Source: Streptomyces caniscabiei
GTDB taxonomy: Bacteria; Actinomycetota; Actinomycetes; Streptomycetales; Streptomycetaceae
Length of the DNA stretch: 64,000 nt
Assembly: GCF_014930365.1 (NCBI RefSeq)
Contig: NZ_JABXWI010000001.1
Location: forward strand, 62,001 to 126,000
Direction of reading: 5' to 3'
Below the pieces are notes generated by a model that did not search any database, was not told the DNA's origin, and saw only the letters and a program-made list of their open reading frames with translations. Of the stretch, positions 17,052 through 26,690 are shown in pieces. The stretch's first letter is position 1; every line of letters starts with the position of its first letter. The translations under genes and the position numbers were made by a program.

Positions 17052-17093
17052 AACCCTTTTCCGGGGGATTTCCGCCGCCCGCCTCGCGGGTTT

Positions 17094-17927
17094 CTAGGCC
17101 GCTCCGCGCTGTAGCGCCTCGCACACGGCCGTCGATTCGCGCGCGCCCAGTTCGATCGCCCTGCCGCAGTGGGTGATCCACGCGGCCATGCCCTCCGGGG
17201 TGCCGGAGACGTAGCCGTCGAGGGCGGCCAGATAGGCGGCGCGGCCCAGTTCCGCGTGGCCGACCTCCGCCGGGCAGACCGACTTGGGGTCGAGGCCGCT
17301 GCCGATCAGGACGATCCGCTCGGCCGCGCGCGCGACGAGGCCGTTGTGGAAACCGAAGGGCCGCAGGGCGAGCAGCTCGCCGTGGACGACGGCGGCGGTC
17401 ACCAGGGCCGGGGCCGAACTGCCCTTGATGATCAGCTCGGAGAGGCCGTCGAGCCGGCCGGCGACCTCCGCCGCACCCGGCAGCGGCAGCTCGACGAGGG
17501 GCTCGTCGACGCTCTCGCCGGACTGCCGGGGACGCCCCACGCGCGCGTCGTCGCTCCCGGCCGCGACCAGGTGCAGGCGGGCCAGCACCCGCAGGGGCGT
17601 CTGCCGCCAGATCGACAGCAGCTGGCCCGCCTCGGCGGTGAGCCGCAGCGCGGCACCCATGGCGCGGGCCTCGTCGTCCCCGTCCTGGCCGCTGAAGTCC
17701 GAGCGGCGGCGCACCTCTTCGAGGGCCCAGTCGGCGCCGGACAGCGCCGCCGAGCCGCGCGCGCCCCGCAGCGCCGCCTCGGAGGTGACCGCGTTGCTGC
17801 GACGGCGCATGACACGGTGGCCGTAGACCCGGTCCACGGACTTGCGCACGGACTCCACGGATTCGGCCACACCGGGAAGCTCTCCCAGGGCCGCGAGCGG
17901 ATCGGCGGCCGCACCTGTCGTACTCAT
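17094..17927 (-). CDS. Fic-like protein with degenerate active-site motif
   Basis: 277 residues, mostly helical. The segment LRPFGFHNGLVARAAERIVL (about 190-210) aligns with the Fic/AMPylase signature HPFxxGNGRxxR, but the catalytic His is Arg and the GNGR core is altered to HNGL. AMP transfer is therefore doubtful. Homologues in Streptomyces are often labelled oxidoreductase without visible support. It is divergent from the ATPase gene at 18027. A -10-like TAGGGT seven bases before the ATG suggests a leaderless message. Confidence 0.6.
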   Translation of the reverse strand: MSTTGAAADPLAALGELPGVAESVESVRKSVDRVYGHRVMRRRSNAVTSEAALRGARGSAALSGADWALEEVRRRSDFSGQDGDDEARAMGAALRLTAEAGQLLSIWRQTPLRVLARLHLVAAGSDDARVGRPRQSGESVDEPLVELPLPGAAEVAGRLDGLSELIIKGSSAPALVTAAVVHGELLALRPFGFHNGLVARAAERIVLIGSGLDPKSVCPAEVGHAELGRAAYLAALDGYVSGTPEGMAAWITHCGRAIELGARESTAVCEALQRGAA

Positions 17928-18026
17928 GAGTACGACCCTACGCTCACCTGCGGCCGACCCCTCGAAGGAGTGGTCTTCCCGGCCGCGCGGACACCCTCGG
18001 CGCCCACGCCACTACCGTTAGTGAAC
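17928..18026. promoter_or_regulatory. divergent promoter region, both sides leaderless-like
   Basis: On the reverse strand TAGGGT (17935-17940) ends seven bases from the ATG at 17927. On the forward strand TACCGT (18013-18018) ends eight bases before ATG 18027. Neither gene has a Shine-Dalgarno sequence, so transcription probably starts at or next to each start codon. Confidence 0.5.
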
Positions 18027-19007
18027 ATGAAAATTGCTTTCGTCGGGAAGGGCGGGAGTGGCAAGACCACGCTGTCCGCCCTGTTCATCCGCCACCTCGC
18101 CGCCTCCGGGGCCCCCGTCGTCGCCGTCGACGCGGACATCAACCAGCACCTGGGCGCCGCCCTCGGCCTCGACGAGTCGGAGGCCGCCGAGCTGCCCGCG
18201 ATGGGCGAGCGGCTGGCACTGATCAAGAACCACCTGCGGGGCTCCAACCCACGGATCACCTCCGCCGAGACGATGATCAAGACCACCCCGCCGGGCGACG
18301 GCTCCCGTCTGGTGCGGATCTGCGAGCCCAACGCGATCTACGACGCCTGTGCCCGCCCGGTGGAACTCGACGGCGGGGCCGTCCGTCTTATGGTCACCGG
18401 CCCCTTCACCGACGCCGATCTGGGGGTCGCCTGCTACCACTCCAAGACGGGGGCGGTGGAGCTGTTCCTGAACCACCTGGTGGACGGCCGCGACGAGTAC
18501 GTGGTGGTCGACATGACGGCCGGTTCCGACTCCTTCGCGTCCGGCATGTTCACCCGTTTCGACATGACGTTCCTGGTGGCCGAACCGACCCGGAGGGGGG
18601 TCTCCGTCTACCGCCAGTACCAGGAGTACGCCGCCGACTTCGGGGTCGCCCTGAAGGTCGTCGGGAACAAGGTGCACGGCCAGGACGACCTCGACTTCCT
18701 GCGTGCCGAGGTCGGGGACGACCTGCTGGTCACCCTCAGGCACTCGGACTGGGTGCGCGCCCTGGAGAAGGGCCGCCCGCCCCGTTTCGAGCATCTGGAG
18801 GAGGCCAACCGCCGCTCCCTGCGCGCCCTGCACGAGGCGGCCGACGCCACGTACGAGCTGCGCGACTGGGAGCGCTACACCCGTCAGATGGCGCACTTCC
18901 ACCTGAAGAACGCCACCAGCTGGGGCAACGAGCGGACCGGGGCCGACCTGGCGTCGCAGATCGACCCCGAGTTCGTGCTCGGCGAAGAGGTCGCCGCAGC
19001 CGTGTGA
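18027..19007 (+). CDS. CooC/MinD-type P-loop ATPase
   Basis: A 326-residue ATPase starting MKIAFVGKGGSGKTTLSALF, the deviant Walker A of the MinD/CooC/ArsA group with both signature lysines. Later motifs are VVAVDADINQHL (switch I) and YVVVDMTAGSDSF (Walker B region). CooC-type proteins help load metals, and relatives act as partition or regulatory ATPases; the substrate here is unknown. No membrane segment is present. It shares a divergent promoter region with the Fic-like gene. Confidence 0.8.
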   Translation: MKIAFVGKGGSGKTTLSALFIRHLAASGAPVVAVDADINQHLGAALGLDESEAAELPAMGERLALIKNHLRGSNPRITSAETMIKTTPPGDGSRLVRICEPNAIYDACARPVELDGGAVRLMVTGPFTDADLGVACYHSKTGAVELFLNHLVDGRDEYVVVDMTAGSDSFASGMFTRFDMTFLVAEPTRRGVSVYRQYQEYAADFGVALKVVGNKVHGQDDLDFLRAEVGDDLLVTLRHSDWVRALEKGRPPRFEHLEEANRRSLRALHEAADATYELRDWERYTRQMAHFHLKNATSWGNERTGADLASQIDPEFVLGEEVAAAV

Positions 19008-19013
19008 CCGCGG

Positions 19014-20327
19014 CTACGGCTTGGGCTTGGCCGCGGGTGCCCCCGGGACCCCCTTCGGGGCCGGTGCCGGCCCGGTGGACAGGAAGGCCTTCCAGCCCTT
19101 CTTCGGGGACTGACCGACACCCAGGCCGCGCAGCCTGTCCAGGACCTCCGGGTCCTGGGCGTCGAGCCAGTCGGCGAGCTGCCGGAAGGAGACGCAGCGC
19201 ACCTCGGCCTTGCCGCAGACCGTCTCGATGGTCTCCTCGACGGCGCGCATGTAGACGCCGCCGTTCCAGGACTCGAAGTGGTTGCCGATGATCAGGGGCG
19301 CGCGGTTGCCCTCGTAGGCGCGCTCGAAGCCCGCGAGGAGCCCGTCACGGAACTGGTCGCCCCACTCCTCCCGTCGGCCGGGCGCCCCCGCGCGGGCGCC
19401 GGACTGGTTCACGTAGAAGTTGTAGTCCATGGTCAGGGTCTCGAAGTCGCGCCCCGGGACGGGGACCAGCTGCAGCGACAGGTCCCACAGACCGTCCTCC
19501 TTCGCGGGCCAGACCTGGTTCCTGACACCGCTGGTGTCGTAGCGGAAGCCCAGTTCCCTGGCGGCCCGCGTGAAGTTCGCCCGTCCCTCCAGGCAGGGTG
19601 TGCGGGCGCCGATCAGCTCCTTGTCGTAGTCGAAGGGCAGCGGTTCGGCCTCCTTGGTGCCGGTGTTGGTCCTCCACGCCTTCACGAACGCCTTGGCCTG
19701 GGCGATCTCGCTCTTCCACTCCTCGACCGACCACTCGCCGACCCCGCCGCCGGGGCCGCAGAAGTGGCCGTTGAAGTGGGTGCCGATCTCGTTGCCCTCC
19801 AGCCACGCGCCGCGCAGCTGGTCCACGGTGTCCTTGATTCCGCGGACGTCGTTGAAGCCGATGTCGGAGCGGCCCGGCGAGTGCTGGGGCGGCCGGTACA
19901 GGTCCCGCTTCTCCTCCGGCAGCATGTACACGCCGCTCAGGAAGTACGTCATGGTCGCGTCGTTGGCCCGGGCGACCTCGCGGAAGTGCGAGAAGAGCCG
20001 CTGGCCGTCCTCCCCCGCGCCGTCCCAGGAGAAGACCACGAACTGCGGGGGCCGCTGTCCGGGCTTCAACCGCTGCGGCCTGGGCAGGTGCGGCTGCACA
20101 CCGGTGTAGGCGGTGGATCCGTCGCCGATCAGCCGGACCGCGGTCTTGGGCGGCGCCGGGGCACCCTCCTCCTCGGGCCCTCCCTGCCGGCCCTCCCGCT
20201 CCGTGCTCTTCTTCGCACCGGGTGAGCCGGTTGTCGTCGTCGGCTCACCGATCCCGCATCCGGCGAGCGCCGCGGCGCAGGTCGCGGCGAGGGTGACTGC
20301 GGCGGCGATCCTCTGGGTGACGGCCAT
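19014..20327 (-). CDS. polysaccharide deacetylase-like lipoprotein
   Basis: A 437-residue secreted lipoprotein: n-region, hydrophobic core and lipobox LAGC with Cys near residue 24, then a Pro/Glu linker. The main domain (about 95-400) has FVVFSWDGAGED, ATMTYFLSGVYM, GNEIGTHFNGHF and GYR-type elements of the NodB/CE4 fold. The metal site looks modified, with D in SWDG and H in THFNGH. It probably acts on, or binds, cell-wall or extracellular polysaccharide. AGGAAGG precedes the ATG. Its stop faces that of the ATPase gene. Confidence 0.72.
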   Translation of the reverse strand: MAVTQRIAAAVTLAATCAAALAGCGIGEPTTTTGSPGAKKSTEREGRQGGPEEEGAPAPPKTAVRLIGDGSTAYTGVQPHLPRPQRLKPGQRPPQFVVFSWDGAGEDGQRLFSHFREVARANDATMTYFLSGVYMLPEEKRDLYRPPQHSPGRSDIGFNDVRGIKDTVDQLRGAWLEGNEIGTHFNGHFCGPGGGVGEWSVEEWKSEIAQAKAFVKAWRTNTGTKEAEPLPFDYDKELIGARTPCLEGRANFTRAARELGFRYDTSGVRNQVWPAKEDGLWDLSLQLVPVPGRDFETLTMDYNFYVNQSGARAGAPGRREEWGDQFRDGLLAGFERAYEGNRAPLIIGNHFESWNGGVYMRAVEETIETVCGKAEVRCVSFRQLADWLDAQDPEVLDRLRGLGVGQSPKKGWKAFLSTGPAPAPKGVPGAPAAKPKP

Positions 20328-20587
20328 GTCCCGCCCACCTTCCTTCGCTCAGGGGCAGAGCCGACAAGGTCACACAGAGTTCCGATCATGATTAATACGA
20401 CAAGCCGATGAAAGGCTTCATTCACCCCCGCGAGTGATCTAATGACCTATTTGCGGCTAATGTTCTTGCGTGTCCTTTACCCTGCATTACGATTCGTTTA
20501 CTGAGCGTTGAGAAATCCCGCCACTGAACGTCGTGCCCCACGGCCGCGACCGACGCGTCCGCGCAGCCCCGGAGGAGACGGGAGAAC

Positions 20588-22972
20588 ATGTCCGCCTGCG
20601 TCCCCACCCCCACCACCGACCCGGACTCGAACCGGACGGAGCGTGATCACCGACCGCACAGCCCGCCGAAGGGACCGCGTCGCCGGTTCCCCGTCTCGGC
20701 CACCGACCTGTCCGCCTCCATCGCGGTCTTCCTGATCGCCCTCCCCTTGTCCCTGGGCATCGCCCTCGCCACCGACGCGCCGCTCCAGGCCGGCCTCGTG
20801 GCCGCCGCCGTCGGCGGACTGGTGGCCGGACGCCTCGGCGGATCCCCCCTCCAGGTCAGCGGCCCCGCGGCCGGCCTCACCGTCGTCACCGCCGACCTCA
20901 TCCACCAGTACGGCTGGCGCACCACCTGCGCCATCACCGTCTTCGCGGGACTGGCGCAACTGGGCCTGGCCCACCTGCGCGTGGCCCGCTCGGCACTCGC
21001 CGTCAGCCCCGCGATCGTGCACGGCATGCTCGCCGGCATCGGCGTCACCATCGCCGTCGCCCAGCTCCACATCGTGCTCGGCGGCACCCCGCAGAGCTCC
21101 GTCAGCGCCAATCTCGGGTCCCTGCCCGCCCAGTTGGCGCACGTGCACCCCGCCGCGCTCTGCGTGAGCGTCCTCACCCTCGTCCTGCTGCTCGCCTGGC
21201 CCCGGCTCCCCGGCCCCGTCGGCCGGCAGCTGCGCACGATCCCGGCGGCCCTGGTCGCCGTCGCCGGTGCCACGGCGGCCGCCGCGCTCGCCGCGTTGAG
21301 CCTGCCCAAGGTCGACCTGCCGTCCTGGCGGAGCCACGCCCTGGCCGGTGTGCCCGACGGACCGGTGCTCGGCCTGGTCGCGGCCGTCCTCACCACCACG
21401 CTCGTGTGCAGCGTGCAGTCGCTGCTCGGAGCCGTCGCCATGGACAAGCTGGCGGCGGGCCGGACCGACGTGCGGCGCTCCGACCTCGACCGCGAGCTGC
21501 GCGGCCAGGGCGCGGCCAACGTCGTCTCCGGCCTCCTCGGCGGGCTGCCGATCGCCGGCGTCGCCGTCCGCAGCACGGCCAACGTCCGGGCCGGCGCCAC
21601 CAGCCGGAACTCCACGATGCTGCACGGCGTCTGGGTGGTGGCGGCCGCCCTGCTCCTGGTGCCCGTGCTGGAGCTGATCCCGCTCGCCGCGCTCGCCGCC
21701 CTGGTGATGGCCGTCGGGGTCCAGATGGTGTCCCTGCACCACATCCGTACGGTCACCCGTCACCGCGAGGTCGCGGTCTACGCCGTCACCACCCTCGGCG
21801 TCATCGTCTTCGGTGTCCTGGAGGGCGTCGCGCTCGGCATCGCCGTGGCCGTCGGCGTCGCCCTGCACCGCCTCACCCGCACCCGTATCACCCACGACGA
21901 GCGGGACGGAGTCCATCACGTCCATGTGCGCGGCCAGTTGACGTTCCTGGCGGTGCCCCGCCTCAGCCGCGCCCTGCACCAGGTCCCCGCGGGGGCCGCC
22001 ACCGTGGTGGAGCTGGACGGGTCGTTCATGGACCACGCGGCGTACGAGTCGCTGCAGGACTGGCAGCACGCGCACCACGCGCGGGGCGGCACCGTGGAGA
22101 TCACCGGCCGTGCGGGCACCCGGATCGCCGAGCCCGCGAGCGTCTCGGCGGCGGGCTGCCGCTGCCGGCCCTGGACGCCCTGGCGCAACCACCAGTGCGA
22201 GGCCCCCGCCACCCCGGCCGCGGGCGTGCCTCAGGAGGAGACCGCCGACGGCCCGAGCGGCCATCAACTGGCGCGCGGCATCAGCGCGTTCCAGCGGAAC
22301 ACGGCCCCGTTGGTCCGCAGGGAGCTGGCCCGGCTGGCACGCGAGGGGCAGCAGCCCTCGCAGCTCTTCCTGACCTGCGCCGACTCCCGGCTCGTCACCT
22401 CGATGATCACTTCCAGCGGCCCCGGCGACCTCTTCGTCGTCCGCAATGTCGGCAACCTCGTGCCGCTGCCCGGCGAGGAGAGCGGCGACGACTCGGTGGC
22501 CGCCGCGATCGAGTACGCGGTGGACGTGCTGAAGGTGCGCTCCATCACGGTCTGCGGGCACTCCGGGTGCGGCGCGATGCAGGCCCTGCTCAAGACCGAT
22601 CCGCACGGCGCCCAGACGCCTCTCAAGCGCTGGCTGCGGCACGGCCGGCCCAGCCTGGAGCGCGCGACCGACAAGAACCGCCCCTGGGCCCGTCTCGCGG
22701 GCCGCGAACCCGCCGACGCCATCGAACAGCTGTGCCTGACCAACATCATCCAGCAGCTGGAACACCTGAGAGCCCATGACTCCGTCGCCCGCGCCCTGCG
22801 CGAGGGCGCGCTCGAACTGCACGGCATGTACTTCCATGTGGGCGAGGCACAGGCCTATCTGCTCACGGAGGCAGCGTCCGAGAGCGCGGTCTTCGATCGG
22901 GTCTCCGGCGCGATCGACCCGCCCGACCCGGCCGACCCCGCCGGAACGGTCCTGTCCGACACGCGCGCGTGA
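20588..22972 (+). CDS. SulP-family transporter fused to beta-carbonic anhydrase
   Basis: A 794-residue fusion. Residues about 35-440 form the SulP membrane domain (FLIALPLSLGIALATDAPLQ, GLLGGLPIAGVAVRSTANV), followed by a STAS domain (about 440-520, VHVRGQLTFLAVPRL). The linker at about 520-550 contains several Cys and Trp residues. The last 240 residues are a beta-carbonic anhydrase with zinc ligands in CADSRL (about 597), HSGCG (about 658-661), and VVRNVGNLVP. The architecture implies bicarbonate uptake coupled to CO2/bicarbonate interconversion at the inner membrane face. The AT-rich 260-bp leader probably contains the promoter. Confidence 0.88.
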   Translation: MSACVPTPTTDPDSNRTERDHRPHSPPKGPRRRFPVSATDLSASIAVFLIALPLSLGIALATDAPLQAGLVAAAVGGLVAGRLGGSPLQVSGPAAGLTVVTADLIHQYGWRTTCAITVFAGLAQLGLAHLRVARSALAVSPAIVHGMLAGIGVTIAVAQLHIVLGGTPQSSVSANLGSLPAQLAHVHPAALCVSVLTLVLLLAWPRLPGPVGRQLRTIPAALVAVAGATAAAALAALSLPKVDLPSWRSHALAGVPDGPVLGLVAAVLTTTLVCSVQSLLGAVAMDKLAAGRTDVRRSDLDRELRGQGAANVVSGLLGGLPIAGVAVRSTANVRAGATSRNSTMLHGVWVVAAALLLVPVLELIPLAALAALVMAVGVQMVSLHHIRTVTRHREVAVYAVTTLGVIVFGVLEGVALGIAVAVGVALHRLTRTRITHDERDGVHHVHVRGQLTFLAVPRLSRALHQVPAGAATVVELDGSFMDHAAYESLQDWQHAHHARGGTVEITGRAGTRIAEPASVSAAGCRCRPWTPWRNHQCEAPATPAAGVPQEETADGPSGHQLARGISAFQRNTAPLVRRELARLAREGQQPSQLFLTCADSRLVTSMITSSGPGDLFVVRNVGNLVPLPGEESGDDSVAAAIEYAVDVLKVRSITVCGHSGCGAMQALLKTDPHGAQTPLKRWLRHGRPSLERATDKNRPWARLAGREPADAIEQLCLTNIIQQLEHLRAHDSVARALREGALELHGMYFHVGEAQAYLLTEAASESAVFDRVSGAIDPPDPADPAGTVLSDTRA

Positions 22973-22999
22973 ACCGATTTCCGTCCGGATCCGTGGGAA

Positions 23000-23029
23000 C
23001 GGGTGGCGTCCTGGCCCCGAGGCCACCCG
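23000..23029 (+). terminator. terminator after the SulP-carbonic anhydrase gene
   Basis: An 8-bp stem, CGGGTGGC with GCCACCCG, around a 14-base GC-rich loop, 27 bases past the stop. No T-run follows, so efficiency is uncertain. Confidence 0.5.
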
Positions 23030-23032
23030 CCC

Positions 23033-23048
23033 ACAGGTCTAAACCAAT
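23033..23048. promoter_or_regulatory. DasR-box-like palindrome upstream of acsA
   Basis: ACAGGTCTAAACCAAT matches the published DasR responsive element consensus ACTGGTCTAGACCACT at 13 of 16 positions and keeps the inverted GGTCT/AAACC arms. It is 95 bases upstream of the acsA start, so control of acetate activation by aminosugar signalling is possible but inferred. Confidence 0.45.
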
Positions 23049-23142
23049 CTGACGAAGCCCCTTGTCATCGAGGGTCCGGGTCTGATGAGCTGTGGCTTGG
23101 GACACAACGGTCGCCCCGGCAAAGCACCGCGAGGGAGATGTC

Positions 23143-25101
23143 GTGAGCAACGAAAGCCTGGCCAACCTCTTGAAGGAGGAGCGACGCTTCGCGCCGCCCG
23201 CTGACCTGGCCGAGAACGCCAACGTCACGGGTGAGGCGTACGAGCAGGCCAGGGCTGACAGGCTCGGTTTCTGGGCGGCTCAGGCCCGGCGGCTGACCTG
23301 GGCCAAGGAGCCGACCGAGACACTGAACTGGTCGAACCCGCCGTTCGCCAAGTGGTTCGAGGACGGCGAACTCAACGTCGCGTACAACTGCGTCGACCGC
23401 CATGTCGAGGCCGGCAACGGCGACCGGGTCGCCATCCACTTCGAGGGTGAGCCCGGAGACAGCCGCTCCGTCACCTACGCCGAGCTCAAGAACGAGGTGA
23501 GCAAGGCCGCCAACGCCCTGCTGGAGCTGGGCGTCCGGGCAGGCGACCGGGTCGCGGTCTACATGCCGATGATCCCGGAGACGGCCGTGGCGATGCTCGC
23601 CTGCGCCCGGATCGGCGCAGCGCACTCCGTGGTGTTCGGCGGCTTCTCGGCGGACGCGCTCGCGACCCGTATCCAGGACGCCGACGCACGTGTGGTCATC
23701 ACCTCCGACGGCGGCTACCGGCGCGGCAAGCCGTCCGCGCTCAAGCCCGCCGTGGACGACGCGGCCGACCGCGCCGGCAATGTCGAGCACGTCCTCGTCG
23801 TCCGCCGCACCGGTCAGGACGTCGCGTGGAACGACTCCCGTGACGTGTGGTGGCACGAGATCGTCGACCGGCAGAGCAGCGAGCACACCCCGCAGCCGTT
23901 CGGGGCCGAGCACCCGCTGTTCATCCTGTACACGTCCGGCACGACGGGTAAGCCCAAGGGCATCCTCCACACCTCCGGCGGCTACCTGACGCAGACGTCG
24001 TACACCCACCACGCCGTCTTCGACCTCAAGCCGGAGACCGACGTGTACTGGTGCACGGCCGACGTCGGCTGGGTCACCGGCCACTCGTACATCGTCTACG
24101 GACCACTGACCAACGGCGCGACGCAGGTGATGTACGAGGGCACCCCGGACACCCCGCACCAGGGGCGGTTCTGGGAGATCGTGCAGAAGTACGGGGTGAC
24201 GATCCTCTACACGGCGCCCACGGCCATCCGCACGTTCATGAAGTGGGGCGACGACATCCCCGCGAAGTTCGACCTCAGCAGCCTGCGCGTGCTGGGCTCG
24301 GTCGGTGAGCCCATCAACCCCGAGGCGTGGATCTGGTATCGCAAGCACATCGGTGCCGACGCGACGCCGATCGTGGACACCTGGTGGCAGACCGAGACCG
24401 GCGCGATGATGATCTCGCCGCTGCCGGGCGTGACGTCGACCAAGCCGGGCTCCGCGCAGACGCCGCTGCCGGGCATCTCGGCGACGGTCGTCGACGACGA
24501 GGCGAACGAGGTGCCGAACGGCGGCGGTGGCTATCTCGTCCTCACCGAGCCGTGGCCGTCGATGCTGCGCACCATCTGGGGCGACGACCAGCGGTTCCTC
24601 GACACGTACTGGTCGCGGTTCGAGGGCAAGTACTTCGCCGGTGACGGGGCGAAGAAGGACGACGACGGGGACATCTGGCTCCTCGGCCGCGTCGACGACG
24701 TGATGCTCGTGTCCGGTCACAACATCTCGACGACCGAGGTGGAGTCGGCGCTCGTCTCGCACCCGTCCGTGGCCGAGGCGGCCGTCGTCGGCGCCGCCGA
24801 CGAGACCACCGGTCAGGCGATCGTGGCGTTCGTGATCCTGCGCGGCACGGCGAACGCCGAGGACGAGAACCTCGTCGCGACCCTCCGCAACCACGTCGGC
24901 GCCACCCTCGGCCCGATCGCCAAGCCGAAGCGGATCCTGCCGGTGCAGGAGCTGCCGAAGACCCGCTCCGGCAAGATCATGCGTCGCCTGCTGCGTGACG
25001 TGGCGGAGAACCGTCAGCTCGGTGACGTCACGACGCTGACCGACTCCACGGTCATGGACCTCATCCAGGCCAAGCTGCCGGCGGCGCCCAGCGAGGACTG
25101 A
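23143..25101 (+). CDS. acsA: acetyl-CoA synthetase
   Basis: A 652-residue cytoplasmic enzyme making acetyl-CoA from acetate, ATP and CoA through acetyl-AMP. GTG 23143 was chosen because GGGAGA lies four bases upstream and homologues start at this point. The P-loop is [14 protein letters not shown] (about 263-276). A5-type [10 protein letters not shown] lies near 411, the [13 protein letters not shown] hinge region near 518, and the C-terminal lysine in SGKIMRR (K611) is the site that acyltransferases of this family modify to switch the enzyme off. Full length, with no lesions seen. Confidence 0.96.
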   Translation: MSNESLANLLKEERRFAPPADLAENANVTGEAYEQARADRLGFWAAQARRLTWAKEPTETLNWSNPPFAKWFEDGELNVAYNCVDRHVEAGNGDRVAIHFEGEPGDSRSVTYAELKNEVSKAANALLELGVRAGDRVAVYMPMIPETAVAMLACARIGAAHSVVFGGFSADALATRIQDADARVVITSDGGYRRGKPSALKPAVDDAADRAGNVEHVLVVRRTGQDVAWNDSRDVWWHEIVDRQSSEHTPQPFGAEHPLFILYTSGTTGKPKGILHTSGGYLTQTSYTHHAVFDLKPETDVYWCTADVGWVTGHSYIVYGPLTNGATQVMYEGTPDTPHQGRFWEIVQKYGVTILYTAPTAIRTFMKWGDDIPAKFDLSSLRVLGSVGEPINPEAWIWYRKHIGADATPIVDTWWQTETGAMMISPLPGVTSTKPGSAQTPLPGISATVVDDEANEVPNGGGGYLVLTEPWPSMLRTIWGDDQRFLDTYWSRFEGKYFAGDGAKKDDDGDIWLLGRVDDVMLVSGHNISTTEVESALVSHPSVAEAAVVGAADETTGQAIVAFVILRGTANAEDENLVATLRNHVGATLGPIAKPKRILPVQELPKTRSGKIMRRLLRDVAENRQLGDVTTLTDSTVMDLIQAKLPAAPSED

Positions 25102-25120
25102 CGCGTCTCGTACGACGACG

Positions 25121-25155
25121 AGGGGCACCCGGCGACAGGCACGCCTGGTGCCCCT
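25121..25155 (+). terminator. terminator after acsA
   Basis: AGGGGCACC pairs perfectly with GGTGCCCCT, with an inner GGCG/CGCC stem, 20 bases past the acsA stop. Confidence 0.75.
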
Positions 25156-25235
25156 TAGCTAAGCTAAAGAACAGGTGTGCCGGGAAGTCTGGTCGGCGAG
25201 TGTTCCGTGCTGCCCACCGACCGGAGGTCCCCACC

Positions 25236-26639
25236 GTGGCCGCGTCCCGCACCACCCCCACCCGCAAGGTCCTCGGCCGGCTCTCCCTGCCCGAGCGGAC
25301 CTTCGTGGCGGACGCGCTGCGCACGGAGACCGTCGGCGGCTGTCTGCTGCTGCTGGCCGCCGTCACCGCGCTGGTCTGGGTCAACGTCCCCGCGCTGCAC
25401 GACAGCTACGAGAGCGTCAGCGACTTCCACTTCGGCCCTGAGGCACTCGGCCTGAACCTCTCGGTGGCGCACTGGGCGGCCGACGGGCTCCTCGCGGTCT
25501 TCTTCTTCGTCGCCGGCATCGAGCTCAAGCGCGAGCTGGTCGCCGGTGATCTCAAGGACCCGAGGACGGCCGCGCTGCCCGTGGTCGCCGCGCTGTGCGG
25601 CATGGCCGTACCGGCGCTCGTCTACACGCTCACCACCGTCACCGGCGGCGGCTCCCTGGCCGGCTGGGCGGTGCCCACGGCCACCGACATCGCCTTCGCG
25701 CTGGCCGTGCTCGCCGTCATCGGCACCTCCCTGCCGAACGCGCTGCGGGCCTTTCTGCTCACCCTCGCCGTCGTCGACGACCTGTGCGCGATCCTGATCA
25801 TCGCGGTGTTCTTCACCGACGACCTGAACTTCGCCGCGCTCGGCGGCGCGTTCGCCAGCCTCGCCGTGTTCTGGCTGCTGCTGAGGAAGGGCGTGCGCGG
25901 CTGGTACGTGTACGTTCCGCTCGCGCTCGTCGTCTGGGCGCTGATGTACAACAGCGGCGTGCACGCCACCATCGCCGGGGTCGCGATGGGGCTGATGCTG
26001 CGCTGCACCCGGCGCGAGGGCGAGGAGCACTCCCCCGGTGAGCACATCGAGCATCTCGTGCGCCCCCTGTCGGCCGGTCTGGCGGTGCCGCTGTTCGCCC
26101 TGTTCAGCGCCGGGGTCGCGGTGTCGGGCAGCGCGCTGGCGAAGGTGTTCACCGAGCCGGAGACGCTCGGGGTGGTGCTCGGCCTGGTGATCGGCAAGGC
26201 GGTCGGGATCTTCGGCGGGACCTGGCTGACCGCTCGCTTCACCCGGGCCTCGCTCTCCGAGGACCTGTCCTGGCCGGACGTGTTCGCCGTCTCCTCCCTC
26301 GCCGGAATCGGCTTCACCGTGTCGCTGCTCATCGGTGAACTGGCCTTCGAGGGCGACCAGGTGCTCACCGACGGCGTCAAGGCCGCCGTCCTCACCGGTT
26401 CGCTCGTCGCGGCGGTCCTGGCAAGCGTTCTGCTGAAGCTGAGGAACGCCAAGTACCAGGCGCTCTGGGCCGCCGAGGAGCGCGACGACGACCTCGACGG
26501 CATCCCCGACGTCTACGAACAGGACGACCCGGCGTACCACCTGCGGATGGCGGAGATCTATGAACGCAAGGCCGCCGAACACCGCAGGCTTGCCGAAGTG
26601 GCGGGCGGGGCAGGCGTCGGCGACGACGGTCCGGCATGA
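25236..26639 (+). CDS. nhaA: Na+/H+ antiporter NhaA
   Basis: A 467-residue inner membrane antiporter exporting Na+ or Li+ for protons. The start at GTG 25236 has GGAGG eight bases upstream. About eleven or twelve membrane spans are predicted. Family motifs are present: FFFVAGIELKRELVAG, GWAVPTATDIAFALAVLAV containing the Asp pair region of NhaA, and AVVDDLCAILIIAVFF with the two adjacent ion-binding aspartates. The C-terminal ~45 residues are a charged cytoplasmic tail. It lies between acsA and a small membrane protein gene. Confidence 0.95.
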   Translation: MAASRTTPTRKVLGRLSLPERTFVADALRTETVGGCLLLLAAVTALVWVNVPALHDSYESVSDFHFGPEALGLNLSVAHWAADGLLAVFFFVAGIELKRELVAGDLKDPRTAALPVVAALCGMAVPALVYTLTTVTGGGSLAGWAVPTATDIAFALAVLAVIGTSLPNALRAFLLTLAVVDDLCAILIIAVFFTDDLNFAALGGAFASLAVFWLLLRKGVRGWYVYVPLALVVWALMYNSGVHATIAGVAMGLMLRCTRREGEEHSPGEHIEHLVRPLSAGLAVPLFALFSAGVAVSGSALAKVFTEPETLGVVLGLVIGKAVGIFGGTWLTARFTRASLSEDLSWPDVFAVSSLAGIGFTVSLLIGELAFEGDQVLTDGVKAAVLTGSLVAAVLASVLLKLRNAKYQALWAAEERDDDLDGIPDVYEQDDPAYHLRMAEIYERKAAEHRRLAEVAGGAGVGDDGPA

Positions 26640-26690
26640 TCTGACAGGACCGTAGACAGGACCGTACAAACGCATATGAGGGAGACCCCG

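Noticed and set aside
16899..17114. 71-residue forward frame in the gap after the HAD gene
   Set aside because: It runs through a perfect terminator hairpin and into the end of the reverse gene, so translation is unlikely. Kept only as a possible RNA.
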